Source: Pseudoneurospora amorphoporcata
Taxonomy: Eukaryota; Ascomycota; Sordariomycetes; Sordariales; Sordariaceae
Reading direction: 5' to 3'
Length of the DNA stretch: 64,000 bases
Assembly (NCBI GenBank): GCA_033297205.1
Contig: MU859198.1
Coordinates: 1-64,000, forward strand
In this document: piece by piece, positions 11,201 to 21,661 of the stretch
Layout of the letters: each line of letters opens with the position of its first letter
Position numbering within the stretch: the first letter of the stretch is position 1
Translations under genes and position numbers: made by a program
The notes under the pieces: generated by a model
Told to the model about the DNA's origin: nothing
Seen by the model: only the letters and a program-made list of their open reading frames with translations
Database searches by the model: none

Positions 11201-12706
11201 CCAACGCGGGCTTCTTTGAGGCTCCCGTGAGCTTGGGTCAAGCCCCTGCTCAGCCCGGATTGGGTCCCGATCTGTTCGCTCCTGATCTGAGCTTGGGTGA
11301 GCGCCAGTTGCTGGCTAACTTGCAGGCCAATGGCGGTCTCCCTGGTTCCTTTCCTACTCAGTCGATCGGCGCCCCCATCGGTGACAACTCGTCTCTCCGC
11401 GGCAACCTCCCTTCGGTCGAGCAGCTCCGCAACGACGAGCAGGGGTTCAACGCTAAGCTCAAGGAGTTTCACGAGCTTCGCGCCCAGCACGATGCTGAGG
11501 AGGCGGCTGCCCAGGCCAGCGCTGCTGCCGCCGCCGCCCAGGGGGCCCTCCAGCAGGTGAAGGAGGAGGCTCCCAAGCCCCAGGAGGAGCACGAGGCTGC
11601 TCCCGCCCCTGTCCAGGAGACTGCCCAGTCTTCCAAGAAGCAGACTCAGGAGGCTAAAGAGGCCGCTGGTGCCAAGGACGGCGCTTCCCAGACCGAGGTT
11701 TCCCTGACCGAGAAGATCAAGAAGACTCAGGCTGAGAACAACGCTGCCAAGCTTGCCCAGCAGGCCGCTGCCTCGGGTCTTCCCATGCCCTTCCCTCCTC
11801 CTCCCCAGGCCAACACGCCTCTTGCTGCCCCCACTGCTCAGCGTCCTGCCTCGGGCCTCCCTGCTAGATACGGCGAGCGCTCTGGTTCTGGCACTCCCGA
11901 CACCACGTCTGATGCTTCGGTCCTTGCCCCTCCCCCTACCGCTCCCTGGGCCGGCACCGAGACCCAGAAGGGTCCCAGCCTGAGGGAGATCCAGGAGGCC
12001 GAGGCCAAGAAGGCTGCCAAGAAGGAGGAGGCTGCGGCTGCGGCCCGTCGTGCTGCTCTTGAGCAGGAGGCTGCTGCCCTCCGTGAGCGTGAGAAGGCTG
12101 CTGCTGCGGCCCACATAGGTCTGCCGGCTACCAGCACCTGGGGTACTGGTTCCCCCGTTGGCGCGCCCGCTTCTGGCAGTCCCTGGAAGCAGCCTACCGC
12201 CAAGGTGGCCGTCAGCACCACGGGCTCCAAGAAGACGCTTGCCGAGATCCAGCGCGAGGAGGAGCTTCGCAAGCAGAAGGCCAAGGAGGCTGCCATGCAG
12301 GCCAGCGTCATGTCTGGCTCTGCGCTCGGTAAGCGCTATGCCGACTTGGCTAGCAAGACTTGGTCGACTTCTGCTCCTCCCGGCATGATCACTCCTGGCG
12401 CTGCTGCTCAGGCTGCTGCTGCTGCTGCTGCTGCTGGCGCTTCTCCTGTCGGTGGTGGTTGGTCTACTGTTGGCGCGGGTGGCAAGGTCAAGATCCCTAC
12501 TGGCCCTGCTGCTACCAGCCGCCCTGTCAGCACTGCTCCTGTCAAGCCTAGCGTGGTTCCGGCTGCCAAGGTTGCGGCTAAGCCTGCGACTGCGGCGCTC
12601 AAGGATGCCAAGAACGTGGCTATGGAGGAGTTTAAGAAGTGGTTGCATCGTGAGCTGTCGAGGGGCTTGAGCGGTGTTAATGACAGTATGTTATCTCTCC
12701 CTCATT

Positions 12707-12737
<31 letters not shown>

Positions 12738-13089
12738 GGGCACGTAACTAACAATGTTGCTATTTACAGTCGAGACCTTTGCCTCTACGCTCCTGGAGCT
12801 CCCTCTAGACGTGGCGATTCTGTCCGAGTGTGTGTACGGCTTCTCCACCACGATGGATGGCCGCCACTTCGCCGAGGAGTTTGTCCGTCGTCGCAAGCTC
12901 GCCGACAAGGGCATTGTCGAGAAGGACTCCAACACGGGCGGGGCCATGCCTTCTAGCAACGGTGGCTGGTCCGAGGTGGCCAAGAAGGGTGGCAACGGCG
13001 GCCAGGCGGCTGGCGTCAAGGAGGATCCCATGGCTGCCGTGCCTGGATTCCGAGTTGTTCAGGCCAAGAAGGGCAAGGGCAAGAAATAG
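8242..13089 (+). CDS. SMY2-type GYF-domain protein, 1520 aa
   Basis: Three exons, 8242-8357, 8559-12685 and 12770-13089, give 4563 coding bases. Introns are GTGAGC..CTCCAG and GTATGT..TTACAG, the latter with a TAACTAAC branch site. The protein starts MATQLPSSFASAAAG. At about residue 120 it has RYSKDELYEIYK, a Y-x4-L-hydrophobic motif like those that bind eIF4E-family proteins. The GYF domain starts near W743 (WVYLDPQGQMQGPFSGLEM, then DWYKANFF); Asp after YL places it in the SMY2 class rather than the CD2BP2 class. GYF domains bind proline-rich ligands; yeast Smy2/Syh1 and animal GIGYF proteins act in translational repression, mRNA turnover and ER-Golgi traffic. The rest is low-complexity, with FG-like, Gln/Ala-rich and charged helical segments, and a conserved C-terminal helix plus a Lys-rich end (KKGKGKK). 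The gene is intact. Confidence 0.95.
12709..12737 (+). repeat. Poly-T run inside an intron
   Basis: An uninterrupted run of 29 T lies between the donor at 12686 and the branch site TAACTAAC of the second intron of the GYF gene. Length is prone to sequencing and replication slippage. Confidence 0.95.
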
Positions 13090-13751
13090 ATTTCTGCTTG
13101 GGACTGGAGATTCTCAAGAAAAGATGGGGGTGATGGTGTAGGAGTATAGCAAAGTGTGCATGAATAGGTAGGCAGGGGATGGTCAGGTGTCAAGCGTTAT
13201 AGGGTTACTTGGTAGCACTCATGTCAGGATTAGCTGTACTGTAGCGGTATTATCAGTAGCAGCGATCACATGTATTGATTACTAGTACCTGCCCTCCCTT
13301 TGTGCTCCATGCACGTGGTGATGATGATGGACGTTGAACCTCACTGCAGTCCCGTGCTACTTGGTGTTTTCAGCCTTATGTAAGCACAGTCTTGGCGATT
13401 GAAAAGTGCGTCACAGCGCCAAGACTGACTGGGGTCTGGCCAGCCCCTCCCCCCACATTTTTTTTACTTTGTCGGCGGGCGTGCCTGAAGAAAAATGTTT
13501 TGACATTCTTAGACCCCTCTATCAGATTGATGATTTCCAATCAACAACCCCCCCTTCTACTTTCCACTTTCCACTGTTTCTACTGCATTCATTTGGCTTC
13601 TCAATTGGGTTTGTTTTATTTCACTTTCAGACTTTTCATTGGGATTCAGAGGCAGGGATGAGATAGACAAAAAGATTTGATACCCTTTTTCTTCAATCTT
13701 ATCTCTCACAATCCAATCCCTCAGGCAGTCACTGGACAAGCATCACCAACA
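13090..13751. other. Intergenic region between the GYF and TTC27-like genes
   Basis: Contains the 3' end of the GYF gene and the promoter and leader of the next gene. The leader is rich in T and C (13450-13640). No gene is recognised. Confidence 0.6.
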
Positions 13752-16700
13752 ATGACCGACACCACGACGACAAAGCTGCTCGAGCACGTCCGCTCAGGCC
13801 ACTACATCTCCGTCCTCACCACCGAGCCCGCCAAGAAGCTCATCGAGTCACATGTCAGCTCCCTCTTCGACACCGAATCACAGCAGCAGCAGCAGCAGAA
13901 TGTCGACGACACACCTTCAGCCCAGGACAAGGTCGCCGTCGCCCTCTCAGCATTCAACACTTTTCTGCAAATTAACGTCACCGGTCCCGTTCCCGATGGT
14001 CTGGCCCTGGTTGAGGAGGAATTCACGGCCGCAGCATCCAGCAGGACAACCAGGTCGAAACCGCTTCAAGCAACACGCAAACTCTGCTTCAAGACTCTCG
14101 ACGTTGATGGCGTGTCGGTTTATCAGTACATCCCCTCCATCGAACTGTTCTGCTTGGCCCGATGGATTCTCAGCACGCAATTGGGAAAGGCAAACGAGGT
14201 CAAGGTCAAGGGTCTGGATGGCGAGCCGCTGGAGTGGTTGAAGTTGAGGGTTGATGTCTGGCATTACAAGCTTATTACCCAGCCGAGCTTGGGACCGGGG
14301 AGTATCTTCAACAAGAGTCTGCAATGGTGCGAGGTGCCCAGTTTGCAAGGGCGTATTGAGCCTTCTCTCAAGACTGTGCAAGAGGCAGTTACGGCAGAGA
14401 ACAACAAGGACATGGAAGTCAGGTGGCTTGTCGAAAAGGCCAACGTGCACATCATGCTTGGGCAAGATGCCAAGGCAAAGGAGGCCATCCACAAGGCCGC
14501 CGAGGTCAACAAGTTCCAGTACATGCTCAGCGGTGCCCTCGGAAAGAGGACCAGGTTCCAGGAAAAGGCCACGAGTCAGCTTGTTGTCCTGGCTAAGAGT
14601 GCCGACGAGGTGGAGAACAAGGCAGACGCCAGCAAACCCAAGGCCTTGGAACTCAATGACGACACTCTGTTGGAAGACGTGCAGTTCACCAAGGGCGAGC
14701 TGGGAAAGCACGGCGAAACAGACGACAAGACGGGGCTTCCTGCCGAACTCAAGGGCCTCGAGCCAGATGCGCAGCCTCAGCTTTCTCCCCTGGATCAGAT
14801 CATCTTGTTGACGGAAGCTACCCTCAAGGACGCATTCAGCCCTAGCGACACCCTCACTTCCGAGGAGATCTTGCCATTTGCCGTCAGAGTCATCAGCGAC
14901 AAGAGCACCAACTGGCAGATCTACACGCAAGCGCTGCTGGTCAGGTCGCGCATCGAGATGCATCGCTCCAGGACCATGGAGCGCGGTGTCTTGCAGATGC
15001 AGGCGGTTGTCGATCAGGTTATTTTTGATACCACTGCTGCTGCCTCTGCTTCCACTTCCGAGACCACCAACGGGGAGAAGAAGAAGTCGCAGGTCCCTGC
15101 CATCAAGATCTCTGTCGATGGCGAGCTCATCGAGGACAAGGCGGCTGCTGCCAACAAACCCACTTCGTTCTTCCCCGCCGCTAAGCCCGAGGATTCGGCG
15201 CCGGCGCATGTCCGTTTGCAGTACATCCACGCTCTGTCCTCCCCTCCCAGATGGCATCTGGAGTCCGAGCTTGCCTACTCGTGGGCGGGCGTCGGTTCCT
15301 TGGTTTCCGCCCTCGAGATCTTCAAGCGTCTCCGTCTCTGGGCCGAAGTCGCCCTCTGCCTCGCCGCCAACGCCCGCCACGACGACCAAGACGGCCGCGG
15401 AGCAGGTGGTGAGGAAAAAGGCAAAGCCATTGTGCGCTGGCGCCTGTTCCATCGCACGGGCGTCACCACCGCCGCCTCGGAAGAAGAAGATGCCGAGGCA
15501 GACGCAGATGATGAAATCGAGAACGAAACGCTCGACATCTCCAACTTTAAAGAATCCGACTTTTTGGGTCCCGAGCGCGTGCCTCCTCCGCCTAACGCTC
15601 CCCGCCTGTTCTGCATCCTCGGCGAACTGGAGGACAAGCCGGAGCACTACGAGCGCGCGTGGGAGATTTCCGGTCAACGGTACGCTCGTGCGCAAAAGTC
15701 GTTGGGCGAGTACTGGCTTTCTAAACAGCAAATCTTCAAAGCGCGCGACGCGTACCGCAAGGCCGTCGTTGTGAACCGCATGTCTTCGGAGCTGTGGAAC
15801 CGTCTCGGCGACATCTCGCTGCGTCTGGGCGACTTTGCCGAAGCAGCCGAGTCGTTCAGCCGTGGCATCGCGGCTGCTGACCCCATTGCTGGCGGCGAGG
15901 ATGCACGCACTTGGTCCAACCTTGGTTCGGCGCTGTACTCCCTCTACGTCGAGCGCGTCAAGGGACTTAAAAAAAAAGCTGAGCGTGAAGCCGCCACCGC
16001 CGCCGCTTCCGCACAAGAAGCTGAACCCCTCGCCATTAAGAAATTGGTTGCATCTGAAGAAATCCTCCCCAACGAAGACGAATCCTGCATCACCAACCCC
16101 GAGAAATCCCAGACCGATCCCTCCAAGCGCTCGCCGGCGACTTTGTTGCAGCAGTCCCTAGCAGCTTACAAGCGCGGCGCCTCCATCGCCAACGACAACT
16201 GGCGCATCTGGGATAACGTCATCACGCTCGCCAGCCGCGTGCGCCCGCCCGCTGTGTCGGAGATTTTGTTGGCGCTGAACCACATCATCAAGGTCCGTGC
16301 GTCTGAGGACGCGCTGGACATTGACGTTTTGAAATTGCTGGTGAACGAGTGTGTCCTCAGCAAGGGAATAATCCCCGCCGGTGTGGGACCTGGTGGTGTG
16401 TACGACCCGCCCCGCGGCACGCAAGAGCGCGCCGTTTGCGAGTTGCTTGAACGCCAAGTCGCGCCGTTGATTACCAAGCGACATGATCTCTGGGCGGAGA
16501 TTGTCCGCGTGAGGGAGTGGAAGAGGGATTATGCTGGGGCTATCGATGCTGCTGAGAAGGCGTGGAGGGCGGCGTATGGGGCGGCTGGCGCTGGCGCTGG
16601 TGCTGGTGGACTGCTCCCCTCTGCTGCGGGGACAGGGCATGGTGCAGAGCAGAAGAGCTGGTTGGAGGATGAGGAGGCTTGGGGGACGGTTGTCGAGAGG

Positions 16701-16892
16701 ACGGTTGAGTTGGTTAGGTTGGTGATGGACCATGGGCAGGGAGTGGAGGAGATTGGGGCCAAGTGGAAGACGAAGGCGAGGTATCCAATTAGGAGTGTGA
16801 GGGGGAAGGCGAGGGAGGCATGGGAGGGGAGTAAAGGGTGGATGACGCTGGATGACTTGTTGAAGGAGTTGGAGAAGAAGTTGAAGGCTTGA
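13752..16892 (+). CDS. TTC27/Emw1-like TPR protein, 1046 aa
   Basis: A single-exon gene. The ATG at 13752 (context CAACAATGA) gives MTDTTTTKLLEHVRSGHYIS. The central hallmark of the TTC27 family is present: LFCILGELEDKPEHYERAW, then ARAQKSLGEYWLSKQQ, followed by tetratricopeptide repeats at about residues 640-740 (RDAYRKAVVVNRMSSELWNR, GDISLRLGDFAEAAESF, ARTWSNLGSALYSLY). The yeast homologue Emw1 is essential and affects cell-wall integrity and secretion; TTC27 has been linked to client-specific chaperoning. By family it should be a cytoplasmic scaffold. A short Gln run (CAG repeat, about residue 45) and an Ala/Gly-rich insert near residue 950 look like local expansions. The C-terminus is lysine-rich. 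No disruption is seen. Confidence 0.9.
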   Translation: MTDTTTTKLLEHVRSGHYISVLTTEPAKKLIESHVSSLFDTESQQQQQQNVDDTPSAQDKVAVALSAFNTFLQINVTGPVPDGLALVEEEFTAAASSRTTRSKPLQATRKLCFKTLDVDGVSVYQYIPSIELFCLARWILSTQLGKANEVKVKGLDGEPLEWLKLRVDVWHYKLITQPSLGPGSIFNKSLQWCEVPSLQGRIEPSLKTVQEAVTAENNKDMEVRWLVEKANVHIMLGQDAKAKEAIHKAAEVNKFQYMLSGALGKRTRFQEKATSQLVVLAKSADEVENKADASKPKALELNDDTLLEDVQFTKGELGKHGETDDKTGLPAELKGLEPDAQPQLSPLDQIILLTEATLKDAFSPSDTLTSEEILPFAVRVISDKSTNWQIYTQALLVRSRIEMHRSRTMERGVLQMQAVVDQVIFDTTAAASASTSETTNGEKKKSQVPAIKISVDGELIEDKAAAANKPTSFFPAAKPEDSAPAHVRLQYIHALSSPPRWHLESELAYSWAGVGSLVSALEIFKRLRLWAEVALCLAANARHDDQDGRGAGGEEKGKAIVRWRLFHRTGVTTAASEEEDAEADADDEIENETLDISNFKESDFLGPERVPPPPNAPRLFCILGELEDKPEHYERAWEISGQRYARAQKSLGEYWLSKQQIFKARDAYRKAVVVNRMSSELWNRLGDISLRLGDFAEAAESFSRGIAAADPIAGGEDARTWSNLGSALYSLYVERVKGLKKKAEREAATAAASAQEAEPLAIKKLVASEEILPNEDESCITNPEKSQTDPSKRSPATLLQQSLAAYKRGASIANDNWRIWDNVITLASRVRPPAVSEILLALNHIIKVRASEDALDIDVLKLLVNECVLSKGIIPAGVGPGGVYDPPRGTQERAVCELLERQVAPLITKRHDLWAEIVRVREWKRDYAGAIDAAEKAWRAAYGAAGAGAGAGGLLPSAAGTGHGAEQKSWLEDEEAWGTVVERTVELVRLVMDHGQGVEEIGAKWKTKARYPIRSVRGKAREAWEGSKGWMTLDDLLKELEKKLKA

Positions 16893-18058
16893 TTGGTTCG
16901 GGTGAGGGTGAAAGGAAAACTTGGGTTGGCCGGTCAGTCGTTGGTTGGTTACTTGAAAAGTTCAAAATGGTAGTATATATGATTCGCGTAGAAATGAGGT
17001 TTTCACACTATACTTGTGTGGTCTTTTGAGAGACTACTAAGTAATAATGGAAGGTAAAGGCCACTTATAAGTATCAAGGCGAGTATTGAGATTGAAGTCG
17101 GAATGGCTTCAAAAATCGGTCACGAACCATTGTTTCAAGAGGAAACATGTGTCGCACGAATTACATGGCGATTGAGCGTCGACTCACGGACCAGGTGTTG
17201 GTGGGTGGGTCCGGCAGGCACACCGGGTCACGTGCCCACCGTGCCCTGCCCAGACCGCACCACTTTCTAGACCTCCGTCCAGACCCTTCCGCTCTTCTCC
17301 TTTCTTCATCATCCGCTGTTGTTGCTCGTGATTGCACACCAGGGCCATTCGTACAATTTTGTCTACCTTTGCACACGATGAAATCCAGCCAACTTTTGTA
17401 CCAAGGAGGTATTTTCTGTACCACCGCCCCATTCTTGCATATTCAATCCACAATCCACAAAGGCCAAAACATGCGCCTGCCCACGTGTCGATGCTCACCA
17501 TGTCAACATTCAACAATATCCCTCTTCTTGAGGGCATTCTCCAGCAAGCAGCAAGGAGCTTACTGAGGACGGAAGGAGGATAAGAACCAATACTGTAGCG
17601 GGCGATAGGGGCCCCCTGTTCGGCAGGGTTCGCCTACGTGTACCGCACATTCCGGGAAGGTGATAAAGTGAAAGCCACGAGCCAGGCTTTGCCGAGACCC
17701 GAACGTGGTGAGTGGTTACATTACATTGGTGTTCCCGACCCCAGGGATTCCCACGCTGCACAGCAAGCCTGCGATAGCCAATAGGTTCGCCCACCTGCCC
17801 GTCCAATACCACCCTGTAAGATGAGCTAACGGCGCAGGTCCAAGACTCGTGGCCGCCGATCGACATGACATTGGATAGAGGTACCCTCCTCATGTGGGTG
17901 CTGCAAGGCACCATGTTCTACATGTTAATATAAAAACCGGGCGTGGCCGTCGGTCCAACATACATATGGTGGTACCGAGTCCGTCCGTGTCTGGTTCCCG
18001 TCCTTTTCCTCAGGACCTCCCTCAGCCGAACCACACAACACCGAGTCAACGATTCACC
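16893..18058. other. Intergenic region upstream of the secreted 5'-nucleotidase
   Basis: No supported gene. Open frames on both strands around 17.15-17.57 kb lack recognisable content. The region should hold the 3' end of the TTC27-like gene and the promoter of the nucleotidase gene. Confidence 0.5.
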
Positions 18059-19759
18059 ATGGCGTCTCTCGGCAAGCTCCTCTCGACGGCCGGCCTCCTG
18101 CTCTTGGGCGGCCATGGCATGTTGGCTTCGGCCGCGGACCACCTGATCAGCGAGCGCAAGCTCTCCAAGCGTTTCATCGATGATAACGGCAACTACAACA
18201 TCTCCTTCTACCACATCAACGATGTCCACGCCCATCTCGATCAGTTCTCCGCCTCCGGCACCGACTGCACCAACCCGGCCAAGGGCTGCTATGGCGGTTA
18301 TTCCCGCGTCAAGACCGTCATCGACGAGACCCGCCCTCAGCACAAGGACTCGCTCTTCCTCAACGTCGGCGATGAGTTCCAGGGCACCATGTTCTTCTCC
18401 TACTACGGCGGCGAGAAGATTGCCGAGACCCTCAACCAGATGGGCTTCGACGGCATGACGCTGGGCAACCACGAGTGGGACAAGGGCGACGAGGTCCTCG
18501 GCCAGTTCCTCGAGAGCCTGACCTTCCCCATCATCTCGGCCAACGTCTTCTCCGACAACGCCCGTCTCAACCGCACCATCAAGCCCTACCACATCTACGA
18601 GGAGTACGACCTGGCCGTCATCGGCGTCACCACCGAGACCGTGCCCTCCATCTCCTCGCCCGGCCCAGGCACCAAGTTCACCGACGCCGTCAAGGCCGTC
18701 CAGGACACCATCGACCACATCCGCTCCACCACCTCCATCAAGCGCATCGCCGCCATCACCCACATCGGCTACGACGAGGACCAGCGTCTCGCCAAGGAAA
18801 CCTCGGGCCTGTACCTGATCATGGGCGGCCACAGCCACACCCCCCTTGGCAACATGCCCGGCGCTGCGGGCCCTTACCCCACCATCGTCAAGAACAAGGA
18901 CGGCGACGAGGTCTTCATCGTCACCGCCTACCGCTGGGGCGAGTACCTCGGCTACATCGACGTCACGTACGACGCCGACGGCAAGATCCTCGAGTACCAC
19001 GGCGGCCCCATCCACCTGACCAACGAGACCAAGCAGGACGAGGCTCTCCAGGCGCAGATCGACGCGTGGCGCGTTCCCTTTGACGAGTTCTCCAAGCAAG
19101 TAATCGGCACCACCAACGTCGTGCTCGACCAGTCCACCTGCCAATTCAAGGAATGCACCATGGGCAACGTCCTCTGCGACGCCATGCTCGAGTACCGCCT
19201 CAACTCGTCCACCGACGGCGTCGCCCCTGCCTTCGCCATCACCAACGCGGGCGGCATCCGCGCCTCCATCGACGCCGGCCCCGTCACCCGCGGCGAAGTC
19301 CTCACCGCCTTCCCCTTCGGCAACGCCGTCGTCGAAGTCACCCTCTCGGGCCAGCAGGTCTGGGACCTCCTCGCCGGCATCGTCGCCCGCGTGAACAAGG
19401 CCAACGGCAAGCCCGTCACCTCGTTCCTGCAGGTCTCCCACGGGATGAAGATCGAGTACCAGCCCGCGAACTCGCCCGACAACGGCGTCGGCACGCTGAC
19501 TGCCGTCACCATTGGCGGCAAGAAGCTGAAGATGAAGGACCAGTACAAGGTCGTCACCATTGACTTTATCGCTGGCGGAGGCGATAACTTCTTCGCGCAG
19601 CCGTTTGAGAACTTGCCGATGCTGGATACCCTTGATGAGGTTCTTGTAAGGTATATCAACGAGACGACGCCCGTGGACGTTCAGATTGAGGGCCGGATTG
19701 CACCTTATACTAAGTGCAAGGGTAAGGGTTGTAACAACGGTAAGGGGGGAAAGCAGTAA
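18059..19759 (+). CDS. Secreted 5'-nucleotidase (metallophosphatase)
   Basis: A single exon of 566 residues. The ATG at 18059 is preferred over an upstream in-frame ATG because it is directly followed by a signal peptide (MASLGKLLSTAGLLLLGGHG, cleavage after about residue 25). A KR site just after (residues 37-38) suggests Kex2-type processing. The catalytic N-terminal domain has all metallophosphatase motifs in order: NDVHAHLD (metal ligands D55, H57), NVGDEFQGTMF, GNHEWD, THIGYDED and GGHSHT. The C-terminal nucleotide-binding domain shows TNAGGIRASIDAG, FPFGNAVVEV and GGGDNFF. The enzyme should hydrolyse extracellular nucleotides or UDP-sugars, for phosphate or purine scavenging. It ends in a basic, Gly-rich tail (KGKGCNNGKGGKQ) without a GPI signal. 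There is strong C-ending codon bias, as in a well-expressed gene. Confidence 0.95.
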   Translation: MASLGKLLSTAGLLLLGGHGMLASAADHLISERKLSKRFIDDNGNYNISFYHINDVHAHLDQFSASGTDCTNPAKGCYGGYSRVKTVIDETRPQHKDSLFLNVGDEFQGTMFFSYYGGEKIAETLNQMGFDGMTLGNHEWDKGDEVLGQFLESLTFPIISANVFSDNARLNRTIKPYHIYEEYDLAVIGVTTETVPSISSPGPGTKFTDAVKAVQDTIDHIRSTTSIKRIAAITHIGYDEDQRLAKETSGLYLIMGGHSHTPLGNMPGAAGPYPTIVKNKDGDEVFIVTAYRWGEYLGYIDVTYDADGKILEYHGGPIHLTNETKQDEALQAQIDAWRVPFDEFSKQVIGTTNVVLDQSTCQFKECTMGNVLCDAMLEYRLNSSTDGVAPAFAITNAGGIRASIDAGPVTRGEVLTAFPFGNAVVEVTLSGQQVWDLLAGIVARVNKANGKPVTSFLQVSHGMKIEYQPANSPDNGVGTLTAVTIGGKKLKMKDQYKVVTIDFIAGGGDNFFAQPFENLPMLDTLDEVLVRYINETTPVDVQIEGRIAPYTKCKGKGCNNGKGGKQ

Positions 19760-21055
19760 GGACTAAGAAGGGGGGGAGGGTGTATTATGGTTCTGTATTG
19801 GCTGCATGTAATGATTGTTGGTTATGCATGTAGCTGAATGATTTAATGTGTTGATGTTCAGTCAATCTTGTGTTCTAAGTAGATCTTGATGTTCCTGTGC
19901 ATTGAATGGAATGGATGTGATGATGCCTCCGGCGGCCCCATCCGGGGAGGGGACCTCGCTTCGCTCGATACCTCTAGGTATTATGCTGGCGATTGATGCA
20001 CTTGGCTAAGCCTTCAACGTCTCACATGGATGGCTCTCTTCCCGCTTGTCGGGACGGTTGGAACTGACACTTCCCGGCCTTCTTCATGTCGGTAGGTACG
20101 GTATTTGTAGGTACCTATGAACGCATTCGCACTTTCCCGGGGAGAGGACCTCGCTTCGCTCCATTCCTGTAAGAGGTGATACAATGGATAGCTGACTGTT
20201 GGCTCCATGTCACCTACTAGGTAGCCAGCCTTCGTACAACTCTTTCGTACATAACAACTTCCATAGCCTCCAACGACTGGAGCAACGACGTCCGATACGG
20301 CCCCTTTCCCGCGTCCTAGGACGGCTGGTTAGTGCCTGGTTGCTTCACGGCCCCAGACTTCTTCATACCCGGACCCCGTTGGTACCTGAACCGTCTTCCG
20401 CATTGTTGCCTCCCGTCCCTTGCTTCGAGATTTGCATCATGTCCAGTGTCCATAGTGATGGCACGGAATACATTTTGCTGGACTGGAGATCCAACATCCA
20501 AGTTATCGGGTCCAGATCCCGGACGGCAACATGAATGAACCTCAACAGCGAAAACAGAACACTGGAACGCATCACCTACCACTCATCCGTACAATAGTCT
20601 AAGTAGTCAAGCCAACGAGTTGCCGCTTTGTTAACCCGTCAAAGAATCTTTTCGTTTTGGTTATGTCTACCCACGTCCCCCGCGTTACAACAATGAACAA
20701 ACAAACAACCAACCAGCCGTGTAATCCCTTCGGGTTGATGTTGCAATCAGGCCCTTTGTTAGGTACAATCCGACTGGACCTTCAAAGGCGAGGGAGAATG
20801 AGAACCATGCGTCGGTTGGGTCATGCATCGTATCCGACATAAGGTAGTCAGGATTGCAACCTGCCCTGCGTGGCTGTTGGAGGAAATCCATATATGTGTA
20901 GGTATAAGTTCTTGACAGTCTTTGGCACATCACCTATCTGGTAAACTGTACCTGAGTCTTGAGCTGTATACTACACTCTCTTGAGGTACCCAAAAGCTTC
21001 ACAAGCAACTCACTCACTCACTCACGGTCTCACACTCACTCACACAATCATCACA
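19760..21055. other. Intergenic region with a short direct repeat
   Basis: No gene is recognised. It contains a ~25-bp direct repeat (19942-19966 and 20136-20162) and several TAGGTACCT motifs near 20090-20220. The end is the CACT/CTCA-rich leader of the next gene. Confidence 0.55.
19942..20162 (+). repeat. Pair of ~25-bp direct repeats
   Basis: CGGGGAGGGGACCTCGCTTC at 19943 is repeated as CGGGGAGAGGACCTCGCTTC near 20138, both continuing GCTC, about 195 bases apart. One internal mismatch is visible. The function is unknown. Confidence 0.8.
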
Positions 21056-21661
21056 ATGATCACCACAACCTTCTTCCTCCGAGTGACTCTACTAGCCTTG
21101 GGGCTCGCATTCACAGGAACGACGACCACCGCCCTTGTGCTCCCCAGCACGACCGCTCTTGAACTTTCCCCTACAAATTCTCCCACCAACAACAGCAGTG
21201 ATCCGCTCATCCTCCCCCGCAGCGACCACTGGGAATGCAAAAACTACGCCTCCACCGTCGACGAATCCTCCAGGATCTCCCCCCGATGGGGCGACTGCAC
21301 CACCATGCTCGCCAACGTGCAGGCCAAGGGCGCTTTGTGGAAGTTCCCCAACTGGAACGGCGCCCAGTACGAAGTCGCGCACTACATGACGTGCGCTTTT
21401 GGAATCACGGTTCTGGCGGGCCAGCACCCCCAGGGAAGCTGGGCCAAGGTCGGGAACCACGACTTGATGATGATCCTGGACTTGATCAGGGGTGTAAAAA
21501 TAAAAAATGTCGGGGGAAAGTCAAAGGATATCGATAAGGAGGCCAAGGTGGGGGGTAAAGGACGGATGGAATGTTATTTGGATGTGTTGAGGGGGAAGAC
21601 GTTTGAGGTCGAGTGGGGATTGTATCATTATTGTCCGCATGTTGAGGGGCTTTATTGTTGA
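21056..21661 (+). CDS. Small secreted Ecp2-like (Hce2-type) protein
   Basis: A single exon of 201 residues. The start at 21056 (CACAATGATC) is followed by a signal peptide (ITTTFFLRVTLLALGLAFTG). The mature part has a Ser/Thr/Asn-rich linker, then WECKNYAS, PRWGDCTTML, ALWKF, YMTCAFGITVLAGQ, VGNHDLMMILDLIRG and a C-terminal Y-x-C. The order Cys, GDC, Trp, TCAF, hydrophobic helix and terminal Cys resembles the Ecp2/Hce2 effector-like fold found in many ascomycetes. These proteins are secreted; some are plant-associated effectors and others have unknown roles in non-pathogens. The family call is by pattern only. A Lys/Gly-rich insert separates the last two blocks. The next gene downstream encodes a HET protein. 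Confidence 0.7.
   Translation: MITTTFFLRVTLLALGLAFTGTTTTALVLPSTTALELSPTNSPTNNSSDPLILPRSDHWECKNYASTVDESSRISPRWGDCTTMLANVQAKGALWKFPNWNGAQYEVAHYMTCAFGITVLAGQHPQGSWAKVGNHDLMMILDLIRGVKIKNVGGKSKDIDKEAKVGGKGRMECYLDVLRGKTFEVEWGLYHYCPHVEGLYC

Noticed and set aside
11068..12648. 526-codon minus-strand open frame opposite the GYF gene
   Set aside because: Ser/Leu/Arg-rich antisense of Ala/Gln/Glu-rich coding sequence.
13947..16016. 689-codon minus-strand open frame opposite the TTC27-like gene
   Set aside because: Antisense shadow; the plus strand has TPR and TTC27 signatures.
17147..17566. 139-codon plus-strand frame with ATG in the gap before the nucleotidase
   Set aside because: No domain, no splice signals, unusual composition for a gene here, and overlapping equally open frames on the other strand.
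17918..19441. 507-codon minus-strand open frame opposite the secreted 5'-nucleotidase
   Set aside because: It is an antisense shadow caused by strong C-ending codon bias; the plus strand carries all metallophosphatase motifs.
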